Position numbers and translations under genes: made by a program. Shown here piece after piece: positions 25,655 to 39,563 of a stretch of DNA of 64,000 nucleotides (within the stretch, counting starts at the first letter, position 1; each line of letters begins with the position of its first letter). Below the pieces are notes generated by a model. It made no database searches. It was not told the DNA's origin and worked only from the letters and a program-made list of their open reading frames with translations. Origin of the DNA: Cacajao melanocephalus (lineage: Eukaryota > Chordata > Mammalia > Primates > Pitheciidae); contig CAUYLG010075673.1 in assembly GCA_963573385.1 (NCBI GenBank), positions 37,633 through 101,632 of the forward strand, written 5' to 3'.

Positions 25655-26212
25655 TAGGTGTGGTGGTTTTGAAACATGTCTCCAAATATTTGGAAGTTTC
25701 TCCTTTCAAAAGGCATAGCTGAATTTCCCTCCCTTTGAATTTGGGCCAGACTTAGTAACTCAGAAGAGCCAACGAATAAATAGAGTAAAAGTGAGGCTCT
25801 GTGATGTCTGAAGCTAGGCCATGAAAAGAACAGCTGTCCCCTGGCTCTCCCTCTTGATCACTTGCTCTAGGTCAGGAAAGCCAGCTGCCATGTTGTAAGG
25901 ATACTCAAGCAGCTCAGTGAAAAAGTCCAAGTGGAAAGGAACTGAAGTTTCCCACTAACAGCCAATGCCAACTTTCCAGCCATGTGAGTTACTGTCATGG
26001 AAGCAGATTCTCCAACCCCAGTCTAAGGCAACTGCAGCTCCAGTCAATGTCATGAATATAATCTCATGAAAGAGACCCCAAGCCAGCAGCCCCTGAGTTA
26101 GCCACTCCCAAATCCATAGAAACTTAAAGCATGGTAGTAAATGTTTATTGTTATTTTGAGTCACTAAGTTTTGGGGTATTTTTTAATGCAGGAATAGCTG
26201 GTTAACAGTAAA
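25655..26212 (+). mobile_element. MLT1-type MaLR LTR, sense
   Basis: Begins with 'ggtggttttgaaacatgtctcc' and ends with 'taaatgtttattgttattttg', 'agtcactaagttttggggtat' and 'agctggttaaca', which is the MaLR 3' signature. There is no internal retroviral coding sequence. Confidence 0.75.
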
Positions 26213-27273
26213 CAATTAGCAGTGGCTGTCATAATGTATAAAAAGAGAAAACTAGTCTGTGGATGGCAGAAAAGAAGGGAAAAAATGGTTCTTTCCTGAA
26301 GAAAGTAAAGGTCATCAGCAATGTTTTACTTATCAAGCTTTTAAGTATTTTTCCATTTAAATAATGATGCGATAAGGAAGGTACTGAAGCATGGGACTGT
26401 GGAGACTGTCAGGAGGGCCAGGGCTCAGATGGCCATTGTCCCTGAGAAGGTGGCTGCACTGCAAGGATCCCACATGGACAGTGGCCAGATGGGCACCCCT
26501 CCTCCCTTCAGAGGAAGCTGGCTGTGAGGAAGTACAGAGCTCACCAACAGGCACCCACTGGGCAGCTGAAAGTACTGAGAAGTCTCGACTCATTCCCCAA
26601 GTCAAATGTGCTATAGGTCAAATCTCCCCGAAAATGCCTTAGCCCACCATCAAGTACAGATGTCAGACCTAACACCGGGCAGTACCAGTTATTCCCCCCA
26701 GGGTCGAAACGGATCCTTTTCTTGCGATTGATCATTAGACCAGTAGTTTCTTGGTTTATAGAAACTATAACCAAGTTGTTTGTTCCAGTTACTGCTGCTG
26801 TGTAACAAACAAGCCCAAACGTAATGGCCGAAAGCAATAACCATTGCTTCTGTGGGTCAAGAATTTGGCCCAGCAGGGATGATCTGTTTCTGCTCCTCCC
26901 ATTTGGGGCCTCGGCTGGGAGGTCTGGTAGGCTGGGTGATTCCAATACATCAGGGCTGGAACACCCAGGCCTGGAAGGCTGAGGACCTGCTGCCCCATGC
27001 ACATGCCTGGCACTGTGTCAGAGATGGAGGGAAATCTGGGCCCAGCTGGCCCATCCCCAGACACCCACCAGACTGAGTAGTTGGACTTCTTACATGAAGC
27101 TCAGTGCCCCAAGTGGAGGTATGTGTGAGTGCCCATGCCCAGGGAGCCAGGAGGAAGCTGCCCCACCTTTCACGACATAGCCTTAGAAGTCACAAGGCTG
27201 CCCTTCCAGGCCAAAGTAGTCACCAACAGCCCAGACTCAATGGAAAGCATTAAAAAAAAAAAATGTGTGGCCA
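26213..27273. other. Unassigned; possible LTR remnant at 26,780-27,090
   Basis: The segment 'gttactgctgctgtgtaacaaac..' followed by a 'ctgtgggtcaagaatttggcc' block resembles a family of reversed LTR-type repeats, but I cannot name it with confidence. Nothing else recognised. Confidence 0.4.
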
Positions 27274-30524
<3,251 letters not shown>

Positions 30525-30816
30525 GGTCAGGTGCGGTGGCTCACACCTATAATCTCAGCACTTTGGGAGGCCGAGGTGGGCAGATCACCTGATGTCAGAA
30601 GTTCAAGACCAGCCTGGCCAACACAGTGAAAACCCATCTCTACTAAAAACATAAAAATTAGCTGGGTGTGGTGGCGTGCCCCTGTAATCAGGAGGCTAAG
30701 GCAGGAGAATCGCTTGAACCCAGGAGGCAGAGGCTGCAGTGAGCAGAGATGGTGCCACTCCACTTCAGCCTGAGCAAGAGAGTGAGACTCCATCTCAAAA
30801 AAAAAAAAAAAAAAAA
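30525..30816 (+). mobile_element. Alu, sense, near full length with A20 tail
   Basis: Starts ggtcaggtgcggtggctcac and ends in a pure A20 tail. Target duplications aaggtgtctgggaa (before) and aaggtgtctgagaa (after) flank it. A small deletion near the start of the right monomer removes the 'cccagctactt' segment. Confidence 0.96.
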
Positions 30817-31069
30817 GGTGTCTGAGAAATGAACTTAGTCCAGTGTGGGAAGGCAGGAGAGAGTTGGGTAGCTATTGTCTCTGACCTCAGACCTCTGATG
30901 TTCTGATTTCCGTTTTTCCTTATATCTAAGTTAAACATGCACATCACTTGAAGAGTCAGATAGTTCTACAAGGTTAGGAAACACGGCAGTCCTTCCATCC
31001 TTTCCTCCCCTTTCCCTCCCCAGAAGCAATCTCTTTTTCCTCTTTTACCTGATTATTTCCATGACTCAA

Positions 31070-31480
31070 ACAGCAGGGTATTTGTTTTCCACTGCTGCAT
31101 AACAAACCCAGCTTAGTGGGTGGAGACAGCACCCATTTATCATCTCGAGGTTCTGTGAGCAGAAGCCTGGGCGTGGTGCAGCTGGGTTTTCTGCTTAGGG
31201 TCTCAGGAAGCTAAAATCAAGGTATTGCCCAGGCTGTATTCTCTGGAGCTTGGGTCCTTGTGCAAGCTCACGTGGCAGGAGTCTTCTTTGTGGTTACAGG
31301 GCTGAGGTCTCCATTTCCGTTGACTGCCATCCATGGACCACTGCCAAACTACCAGAGGCTGCCCGAGTTCCTTGCCACGTGGCCCCTTTGTCTTTAAAGC
31401 CAGCAGTAGAGACTCTTCCTCATCGGAAGTCCATGTCTTGCTTCTATTCTGTCTGAGCTCCCTGTCTCTGACCTTTGACC
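31070..31480. mobile_element. LTR-like remnant, family uncertain
   Basis: Contains 'tccactgctgcataacaaac', 'tttatcatctcgaggttctg' and 'tgagcagaagcctgggcgtgg', resembling a reversed LTR-type repeat seen widely in mammals. I am not sure of the family. Confidence 0.45.
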
Positions 31481-32110
31481 CAGATCGAAAGGGCTCATGG
31501 GATTAGCACAGGCCCAGCAGACACTGTCTCTCTCTCTTCCAGTCAACTGATTTGGGACCTTGATCACAACTGCAAAACCCCTTCACAGAAGTACCGAGCG
31601 AAAGAAACACTGGGAGAAAGAAGGGGAATACAGACCACAGGCAGGATGCTGGGGCCGTTTTAGATTTCTGCCAGCCACAGCAGCACTGCATCGCTGCTTC
31701 TCTGTTTTTCAGCTTGGAGCGCTGTCTGTTGATTCCCCATTATGCAGATGCGGACTTCCCTCCACCCCTCTGCCATGTGTACACCTGAGTGCCCCATTCC
31801 CCTACCAGATCCATGCAGAAAAGCTAGTTAGAACAGTGTTCTGTATTTTTATTACCATTATGACAACACTACTTGCAACTGTGTCAAGTAGTAAAGTACA
31901 ATGCACTTTCCTTTTGTTTTCTTTGGAGCTCTTTATTGTCTTCTCTGTTCATTTGGTTTTCTATCTACTCATTATTTCAATCCCAAACCCTTCTCCAGTT
32001 TTCTCAATCTTCCCAAGACACGAGAAACTCTTAATGTGTCCCTGAATAGCTCAGTTCCTTGCCTTCTGGGGACATCATGGGTCTACTTCTAGCTCCCCGT
32101 GGACAGGATG

Positions 32111-32800
32111 GTGTCTTAGTCTGTTCATGCTGCTAGACAAAATACTCACAAACTGGGTGGCTTATGAACAACAAAAATTTACATCTCACAGTTCTAGAAG
32201 CCGGAAAGTCCAAGATCAAAGAACTGGCAGGAGCCTGTGTCTGGTAAAGGCCTGTCTTCCGCTTTACAGAGGGCCATCTCCTTTCTATGATCTCACATGG
32301 TGGAAGGGGCCAGGGAGTACTCTGGGGTTTCTTTTCTTTTCTTTTTTTTTTCCTTTTTTCTTTTGTTGACACAGTCTTCCTCTGTCACCAAGGCTGGAGT
32401 GCAGTGTCACGATCTCAGTTAACTGCAACCACCGCCTCCCGCGTTCTCCTACCTCAGCCTCTCAAGTAGCTGGGATTATAGGTGCGCACCAACACACCTG
32501 GCAAATTTTTGTTTTTTTTTTTTTTAGTGAGGCAGGGTTTCACTGTGTTGGCCAGGCTGGTCTTGAACTCCTGACCTCAAGTGCTGCGCCTGCCTCAGCA
32601 TCCCAAAGTGCTGGGATTATAGGCATGAGCCACCACGCCCACCTGGGGTCTCTTTTCTAAGGGCACTAATTCCACTCATGAGGGCTCCACTCTCATAACC
32701 TAATTACCTCTCAAAGACCTCCCCTCAAAATATCACTACATTGGGGTTAGGATTTCAACATATGAATCCTGGGGAAACACAAACATTCAGCGTTTAGTAG
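32111..32800 (-). mobile_element. MST/MaLR-like LTR, reverse orientation, split by an Alu
   Basis: Left part: 'gtcttagtctgttcatgctgc', 'aactgggtggcttatgaac', 'tctcacagttctag'. Right part: 'tctcaaagacctcccctc', 'acattggggttaggatttcaa'. An antisense Alu splits it, and tggggtttcttttct/tggggtctcttttct flank that Alu as target duplications. Confidence 0.75.
32336..32643 (-). mobile_element. Alu, antisense, full length
   Basis: A pyrimidine-rich tail (T with C interruptions) leads into 'cagtcttcctctgtcaccaagg', both monomers and 'gagccaccacgcccacct'. Confidence 0.94.
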
Positions 32801-33450
32801 ATGATCCATGTGACCAGTGATGAGCAGAAATGATGTGTGTCACTTCTGGACCAATGCAAGACCTTACAGAAAGTCCTTTTTTTCTTCTGCCATGGTGACT
32901 GTCAGAGAGTGGCTGCTTTGTTGATATGAGTGCTTGGGTGAGCATGATAGTACAAGCAAAATCCCCAGCCAACTCTCAGCGTACTGAGAATTAAGCTTTT
33001 TTTATTTTCAGCCACTGAGTTTCAGGAACTATTTGTTACTGTAGCATAAGTTAGCCGATCCTGACTGACCCAGAGAATAGTAACCAGGAATGGGGTGCTG
33101 CTGCAATAGAGGCCAAGATATGTGGCTGATCAGGCAGTGGGAAAATGGATTCCAAGGGCAGGAAGCATTGCCATCAAAGTACTGAATTGGGCATAATATT
33201 TGGTAAATTGTCACCTCAGATAACTTAGAAGGTTCAGGGAAAAGAGAGTAAGGGTGTTACTCTACCATCAAAGACTTAGGCTCAGAGGACCTGCAATCAA
33301 GTTGAGAGAGAGGCATGTCTTGAAAAGTACTGTGAGCGGATACTGACAATGAAACTAAGTGGAAGCAAACAGACTAGGAAAGATGGTAACTACATTTTTG
33401 AGAAACTAGACGTGCCCAAAACTAGGATTAATACAATCTGTGGCAGGAAC
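32801..33450 (+). mobile_element. MLT1-like LTR end followed by MaLR internal sequence
   Basis: The piece 'attttcagccactgagtttcag..actatttgttactgtagcataag' (33005-33050) is the 3' end of a sense MaLR LTR. Directly after it, 'accaggaatggggtgctgctgcaat' matches the start of a MaLR internal region. The internal part has no intact reading frame. It marks an old endogenous retrovirus-like insertion, not a solo LTR. Confidence 0.6.
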
Positions 33451-34389
33451 TTAAAATAACTCTTGGTCTCCAACTTTCTATACGCAGAAAATGGGCTGAG
33501 AAAACTGCTCAGCCCGCAAAAGCAAAAGGATATATTTCCCCAATATCCACTTCCTGTGCAGCCGAGGAGGATAACTGCAAAAGGAAAAACTGACCCAGGG
33601 TGGAGCAAAACCCCTGACTGCCCCATCCCCAAACCCGCCAGCAAGCAGATTTGAGGCTATTCAAGGACTAGTCTCACTTTAGGGCAGGGGGCAGTATCTG
33701 CCCAGCACGGTTTCAGGACTGCTATGGGTACTAATACTGCATGTCTTCCCCTCCTCCCCTTTCTGAGTTAGGCTGTTTGTTGTGTTATTCTGTCTCTGTG
33801 CAATTCCGGCATTTGGTGTGGGTATGAGCAGTGGGGACCCAGAGAATTCATCTTTAGGCCGTAGGTCTCTAGACCAAGAGGAACCACATGAAGAAGGCTC
33901 TGTGCCTCCCACGGGGGTCCTGGGCTTTGAGCTGGATGCCACAGAATGTCCCTCACCTCAAATTCCTGTTATCCGGTCTCTGGCCTCTAGACTCGGACTA
34001 AAAGGCATGTTCGATGAGTCAGACTCACCCAGGGAGGGGGAAAATGTATTTCGTGTGTGGGAAAGAAGGGATGGGTAACACCCTTGCGTCCATGCTCTCC
34101 CTTGCCCTCTGTGGTGGCAAAGAGCACATTCTAGACAGAGGCCGCTCCATCAACCTGCCGTCCCCAGGTGCCTTCCTATGAACACACAGCACGGCCAGAA
34201 ATAAACCTTTGAGCTTTGCAGTGTGGCCCAGCCTCTCCTAATACAGCGACTCTGTCCATCCTACCTCTTGAAGTGTTTCTGGAGCTGCCGATCTCCTCCA
34301 GCCTGGGTTGCTGACCCTCTGCATCTGGCTGGGCAGCTATCACCTAGGACTTCCTTTCTGTTCCATTCTGCAGTGACTTCCCTGCTTTC
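33451..34389. other. Unassigned, possibly more MaLR-associated sequence
   Basis: The region 33,830-34,110 (gtggggacccagagaattcatc, ctttgagctggatgccacag) may continue the MaLR internal part, but I cannot confirm this. No gene. Confidence 0.35.
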
Positions 34390-35130
34390 TGGATTACATG
34401 TCTTCCGCTTTCTTGGTTTATATCTTCGTTTTGATGAAGTGTAATCTCTGGTGGCTTCCTACGAGAAAGGACACATGGGAGATAAATTTTTTGAAACCTC
34501 ATGCATCTAAAAATACTTTATAGTTTGACTTGGTGAAGGCTGGAAAATAATTTTCCTTCACATTTATTTCCCAAGGCTTTGTTCCCTTCCAACTTCGACT
34601 GGTTGTTGTGGAGAGGCCCACGGTATTCTGATCCCTGATTATCCGTATGTGACCGGTTTTAATGTCAGGACACTTTCGTCCCCTGCATTCTGAAATTCAA
34701 CAATGCTATGCCTTGGTGTAAGGGCTATTTTTCCCCATGTTGGGCTCTCTCCCTTTTGGCATATGTCGTGAAGACTTCTCTTGGATTAATTCATTAATGA
34801 TTTTCTCTCTTGTGTTTTCTCTGATCATGTGGGGTCCCTATTAGTTAATCAATGAATTTTTTGATTCGTCCACTAATTTAACTTTTCTTTCTTATTTTCC
34901 ATTTTGTTGTTGTTGTTGTTCTACTTTCAGGGAGGTTTTTTTCTTTTACATTTCTGCTACCTAGTAAACATCTCAAGAACACTTTTTGGTTTTCCCCTAA
35001 ATGTTTCTATATATGTTCTCCCTTCACAGATTGTGATGTCTTTTAAAATTTATCTAATGACATTACTGATGGTTTTGTCGACGTTTACTTCTCTCTGCAT
35101 AGTATCTTTCTTCCAACTTGCTTTTTAAAA
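34390..35130. mobile_element. Old L1M-like fragment
   Basis: AT-rich block with phrases such as 'catgtcttccgctttcttgg', 'aaggctggaaaataattttcc' and 'tatgccttggtgtaagggct', in the order seen in old mammalian LINE-1 copies. No intact frame. Confidence 0.6.
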
Positions 35131-37139
35131 ATCTATTGTAACTCTGCATTTCATGACACAGGCTTTCCTGAGGTGCTGGGTCAGCTCTGGCTGCCTGCTT
35201 GCATTTGCCTGGGAGGGACTGAGAGACCGATGAGAGCCTCTGTGAACATGAGTGGCAGTGTTCACTGTGGCCTTCCCCCTAGGGTAAGACGCTCTTTAGC
35301 TGGGCAGCCACAGATGTCAGAAGGTCTGGGTGTTTCCCCTTGGCATGCTTGGCTCCCCCAGGAAAGACCCTTCTAGTCTCCTGAGTGCTTGCATTCTAAA
35401 GTCCCAGAAAGGGGCTTGTGGGTCTCAGCATCCAATATCCACGTGTGCATTGAATCTCCTGATCCTATTACCGTACCTCTGTCCTTAATTATGCCTGGTG
35501 TCCACCCACCCAAGACGCCGCTTTTTACTTTTTTCAGGTCATAAATATCCAGCCTTTTGTCAGAACAAGGAAGGGGCAGTTGTCAGGCTGCATGAAACTG
35601 GGGTGCAGATATGGGCATCTGAGTGCACCTCAGGCAGACGTTCAACCAGTCAATCTTATTTTCACCCCCCTTTACTCTCACACACAGTGGTACATAGTGC
35701 CACCCATTCCTGAACCTTCTCGGGGATTCCACGGAGTATGTTCTTAGCTCTCCTTCCTAGCTACTATCTCAAGGTTTCATTTTCTTGGATCTGCTAAGTA
35801 TTTTAGCTTCAAAAACTGTGTTGTTACTTCCTCTCTTGTTCTCCCTGTCTTTGTGGATTTCTGCCTTCTAACAAATGTTTCAGAGGTTCCAGAAGGAAGT
35901 TAAAGTCAACACATACTACCCATCCACCACCTTTACCCACAAACTCAACAACCCTTTCAGCCTTTAGTCTCTATACTCCCCAGACACACCTGCTCTGCTT
36001 TTCTGTTGCTTCCATTTGAAATTAGATGGCCCCGCCCTCACATATACATAGGCCATCTCTGTCAAAATCTTACTTAGCAAAGAAAGCATGGAGTCTCAGC
36101 TAAGGGGACATTTTCTCTGGGGAACAGAACTGTGTCTATCTCGAAGACACTTCCATGTGGGTTTGGGATCAAGTCGGTGAATTCTACAATAATAATCAAA
36201 TGTTTGACCAGTGATTATTGAGAAAGCAGCCAAGGGGCTGAGTTTTGTCTCCAGAGTGCCACAGGGCACAGTCAAAACCCTTTGGGACCCACACTTCTAG
36301 GGAACTCTTGGAGGGCGTGCATCAACACAGAGGACCCTTGACCACACCGGGCATCCCCTTACCCAAGGAAGGGCTGTTTTGTTCATGGCTGTAGTAGCCC
36401 AATACCTAGAATAGTGCCAACCCTAGGACGCCTACCATTGTGCATGCCGGCTGGGGTGACCCAGTGGAGAGACGTGGAACCTTGAAGACTGGGGAGAATT
36501 CTGATGGCTGGAAAGGGGCCAGGAGGGTATGAATGGCTGATAAGCCGGCATAGGACCACTCCTTTCTTAAGAAGTGACTGACTGTGACACGTGGTGGGAA
36601 TATCATTACTTGGTCAGGACACGTCTCTTAAATGTCATCAACACAATCTGCCTGGAAGAAGCGTGATTACTTTCTGCCAAGCACAGACCCTCCTAGAGGG
36701 ACCTGACCCAGCCCAGCACCTTTAGAGTCTCCCAGAGGCCAGCAACTCAATCAGCGAGACCGCATTTTAGGGTTTTAGTTACAGATACTGAGGGTGCTCA
36801 AACACCCATGCAGTTAGCTGCTCACCATAAAACGCATACTCAGAATGGCTGTTTCGTCCCCCGCCGGTTATCCGAAAAGTAGTCTTACTGGGTCCCAACC
36901 CCAAATTAATTTAGTGAGAACTTGAGCAGAATGACACCCCCCATCCACTGCTGGGGTCCACTGAGGGTGAGTGCCCGCGCTCCTACATTCTCCCGCCTCC
37001 TCTCAGAACACAGCAAGGGTGGCTGTTTCCCAGCCCATTAAGTACAATGCACCGGGCGAAGCCGTAGGGGGTTTGCTGAGCCCGATTACGAGGCGATGGG
37101 AAGTTATTTACCGGCGTCTCTGGGTATGGCCTAGGCATG
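35131..37139. other. Unassigned sequence upstream of the KLF13 CpG island
   Basis: Single-copy-looking DNA that becomes GC-rich towards the end. No exon, promoter motif cluster or repeat family was recognised. Confidence 0.45.
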
Positions 37140-38039
37140 GAGAATGGCTCGGGCCGCAGGCGGGGGTGGGGGGGTTACCGGTGAGAGTCAAGGGCAAGCT
37201 GACTAGGCCCCGGCCCGGAGGCGCGGGCTGGGCGCAGCCGAGCATTTCCTCCGGGAGGCCCAGACAGCGGGTGGGGCGCGGTGGGCGGGGTCCTCGCAGC
37301 TGGTGGCGTTTGAAGCCCCCCCGACCGCGGTGGGAGAGGGGCAGCCTGGAGGACTTGGCAGCCGGCCTGGGGCGGGAGGGGGAGGAAGAGGCCCCGCGTT
37401 CCCTCAGCAGCGGCGCCGGCACGTAGTTCGCTTTTGGAGGCACAGGCCGTGGGGGGCGCGCCACCCGGGTTGCCAGGCTCACCGCCAGCCGAGGCGAGTC
37501 CTGCTCTGGCTGACACGAGCTCAAGGGCAAAGCGGCCGCACTCCGGAACCCGGCCTTCAGGAACCAGCTCGAGAAGACCCGTCACTCCCACAGGAGCTGC
37601 CCCGCCCGGACTCCAGGAGCTCGGCAGGGCAAGGGCGTGGGACAGGCAAGCAGCCCGAGGCTCTAGGCGCGGCCACCAGGGCAGCCAGCGGCGGAGGGCG
37701 CGGCGCGAGTACGTTCCGCCCCCAGGCAGCCCCGCGCCCAGCCCAGGCAGACACGCCTCCCCGCCGGCGCCCCTCGCGAGAGGGCGTGGGGGACAAATGG
37801 CGCCCTCCAGAGAGCGCGCCTCTCCACGCTGGAGACCAAGGCTGTCACTGCACAAAAGCTCCGGCAGGGAAGTGCCCCCAGTGTCCCCGCCGCGGGAGGT
37901 ACGGGCTGCCGCTCCCCGCGGCAACTGCCCGTGCTCGCCGCCTTCGGACGTAGTGCGTCACCGCGCCCCGCTCCAGTTTCCGCCCCTCCTCCCTCCGGCC
38001 CAGGGGGCACGCCCACTGGCGCGCGCAGGCCCCGGGACC

Positions 38040-38470
38040 CGGCACGCCCCTCTAACGGCCCGGATTGGCCTAGCCGTGCACTCACGGGCCAATGGGGTCC
38101 GTCCTGGCCCTCGGCCACGCCCCCTTCCCAGGCGCGGGCACGCGACCGCTCCGTTTCGCCGGTGCGCGCTCTGGGCTCCCCGCCCCCTCAGCCCGCGCAG
38201 CTCCCCGCGGCCGCCGCCGCCTGTAACCTGCGCCGCCAGGATGTGGCTGGGGGCTGACGTCGGGTCCAGATGTGGCCCCGGCCACGCCCACCCCCGGGGC
38301 CGGGCCGCCCACACCGAGCCGCGGCGCGCACGGCAGCTGTCCCGCCTGCCACAATGCGCGGCGAAGCTGCGGCCGCGACTTAGCGCGGTGGTCCCTAACG
38401 TCGCCGATTGGCATCCTTAGAACCCGCAGCCCCTGACGCCGCGCGGGGACCCTACTCGCCCGCGCCCCCC
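38040..38470 (+). promoter_or_regulatory. KLF13: Presumed KLF13 proximal promoter (TATA-less)
   Basis: No TATA box is visible. Three CCAAT-type boxes occur: reversed ATTGG at 38064-38068, CCAAT at 38089-38093 and reversed ATTGG at 38407-38411. GC/CACCC-type boxes lie at 38115-38124 (CCACGCCCCC), 38178-38187 (CCCCGCCCCC) and 38282-38295. A CRE-like TGACGTCG is at 38255-38262. The CCAAT box at 38407 sits where NF-Y normally acts, 60-100 bp upstream of a start. This would put transcription initiation around 38,470-38,510, but the start site is inferred, not shown. The CACCC-type boxes are the class of site that KLF/Sp proteins bind, so autoregulation is possible. Confidence 0.65.
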
Positions 38471-38533
38471 ATGCGCTCGATCTTCGGTGCCCGGCCGGGC
38501 CGGCGCCTCGCGGACGCGGAGCCGCGCGGGTGA
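38471..38533 (+). CDS. Upstream ORF 1 in presumed 5' leader (20 codons)
   Basis: ATG at 38471 opens a 20-residue frame (MRSIFGARPG...) that stops with TGA at 38531-38533. It is out of frame with KLF13. It matters only if transcription starts at or before 38471, which is uncertain. The peptide resembles nothing I know; a role, if any, would be to restrain ribosome access to the main start. Confidence 0.4.
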   Translation: MRSIFGARPGRRLADAEPRG

Positions 38534-38553
38534 CGGCAGAGGCGGCTGCGCGC

Positions 38554-38577
38554 CCAGCCCAGCCCAGCCCAGCCCGA
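38554..38577 (+). repeat. CCCAG pentanucleotide repeat in the 5' leader
   Basis: About four consecutive CCCAG units end in CCCGAGG. A short tandem tract of this kind is prone to length change. Confidence 0.85.
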
Positions 38578-38634
38578 GGAGAGGGCGCGCCGCGCCCCCG
38601 CCCCCCGCCCGTTCTCCCGAGGCCGTGGGTGCGG

Positions 38635-38646
38635 ATGCGCGGCTGA
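38635..38646 (+). CDS. Upstream ORF 2: three-codon uORF (M-R-G-stop)
   Basis: ATG-CGC-GGC-TGA lies in the same frame as KLF13 and ends 42 nt before its ATG. The in-frame TGA also shows that the KLF13 reading frame cannot extend further upstream than the 38689 start. The surrounding leader is almost certainly transcribed given its closeness to the coding start. Whether ribosomes use it is unknown. Confidence 0.5.
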   Translation: MRG

Positions 38647-38688
38647 CGCCTCGCAGCGAGAGCACCGCCGCCGGCCCCAGCCCGCAGC

Positions 38689-39274
38689 ATGGCAGCCACC
38701 GCCTATGTGGACCACTTCGCCGCTGAGTGCCTCGTGTCCATGTCGAGCCGCGCGGTCGTGCACGGGCCGCGGGAGGGGCCGGAGTCCCGGCCCGAGGGCG
38801 CGGCCGTGGCCGCCACCCCCACGCTGCCCCGCGTCGAGGACCGCCGCGACGGCAAAGACAGCGCCTCGCTCTTCGTGGTGGCGCGGATCCTAGCGGACCT
38901 CAACCAGCAAGCGCCGGCGCCGGCCCCGGCGGAGCGCAGAGAGGGCGCCGCGGCCCGGAAGGCGAGAACCCCCTGCCGCCTGCCGCCCGCGCCGCCGCCT
39001 GCCCCCGAGCCCGCCTCCCCCGGCGCCGAAGGCGCGGCGGCCGCGCCCCCCAGCCCGGCGTGGAGCGAGCCGGAGACCGAGGTGGGGCTGGAGCCCGAGC
39101 GGGAGCCGGGGCCCGCGGGGAGCAGCGAGCCCGGCCTCAGACAAAGGGGCCGGCGGGGCCGAAGTCGCGCGGACCTGGAGTCCCCGCAGAGGAAGCACAA
39201 GTGCCACTACGCGGGCTGCGAGAAAGTTTACGGGAAATCCTCGCACCTCAAGGCGCACCTGAGAACTCACACAG
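38689..39274 (+). CDS. KLF13: KLF13 exon 1 coding part: Kruppel-like factor 13, N-terminus to zinc finger 1
   Basis: KLF13 (BTEB3, FKLF2, RFLAT-1) is a nuclear zinc-finger transcription factor that binds GC/CACCC boxes and acts as activator or repressor. Family knowledge links it to the SERCA/BTE-type promoters, to CCL5 induction in T cells and to recruitment of the Sin3A corepressor. The exon encodes 195 complete codons plus one base. Visible parts are: an N-terminal helix around residues 6-20 ([15 protein letters not shown]) matching the Sin3-interaction motif of the KLF9/13/14/16 group; a Pro/Ala/Glu-rich region (about 75-150); a basic stretch with [13 protein letters not shown] residues (151-160) and RKHK (168-171), fitting nuclear localisation; and C2H2 finger 1, with Cys172, Cys177, His190 and His194 (C-X4-C-X12-H-X3-H) and helix residues KSSHLKAH. 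The ATG has A at -3 and G at +4, and an in-frame stop lies 45 bp upstream. Fingers 2-3 and the C-terminus are on a later exon outside the window. The Pro/Ala tract near residues 98-108 looks about three residues longer than in human as I recall it. Confidence 0.96.
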
Positions 39275-39280
39275 GTCAGT
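39275..39280 (+). other. KLF13: 5' splice donor of KLF13 exon 1
   Basis: ACACAG|GTCAGT. The exon breaks after the first base of the glycine codon in the THTGE-type finger linker, the phase expected for the KLF9/13 group. C at +3 departs from the GTRAGT consensus; the rest fits. Reading past it gives a GC-rich open frame to 39,804 that has no finger 2 and is intronic. Confidence 0.9.
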
Positions 39281-39563
39281 GGGGCGGCGCGGGCGTCCGG
39301 AGTGCGCGGACGGGGTCGGCGCGAGAGCTGCCCGACCACGCCCCCGGAGCCGCCGGCCGGGCGCGAGGTGGGGACCGGGCAGGCCGGGACGTCCGGGGCC
39401 TCGCCCCTTCCCCGGTCGCTCCGACCCGCGGCCGGCCCCGCGCGGCGCGCCAGGCGGGTCCCGGCTTTCGGAGCCGGCGCCCGCCCGGCGACCGCGCCCC
39501 CGCTGGGCACGCCCCCTCCCAGGGCGCGCTCGGGTGGGGCCGCGGGGGCGGCTGTAGTCTTCT

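Noticed and set aside
37175..37924. 249-codon minus-strand open frame in the CpG island
   Set aside because: Very GC-rich DNA lacks stop codons in several frames at once. The Arg/Pro/Ala/Gly-rich product has no domain, and overlapping frames of similar length exist on both strands.
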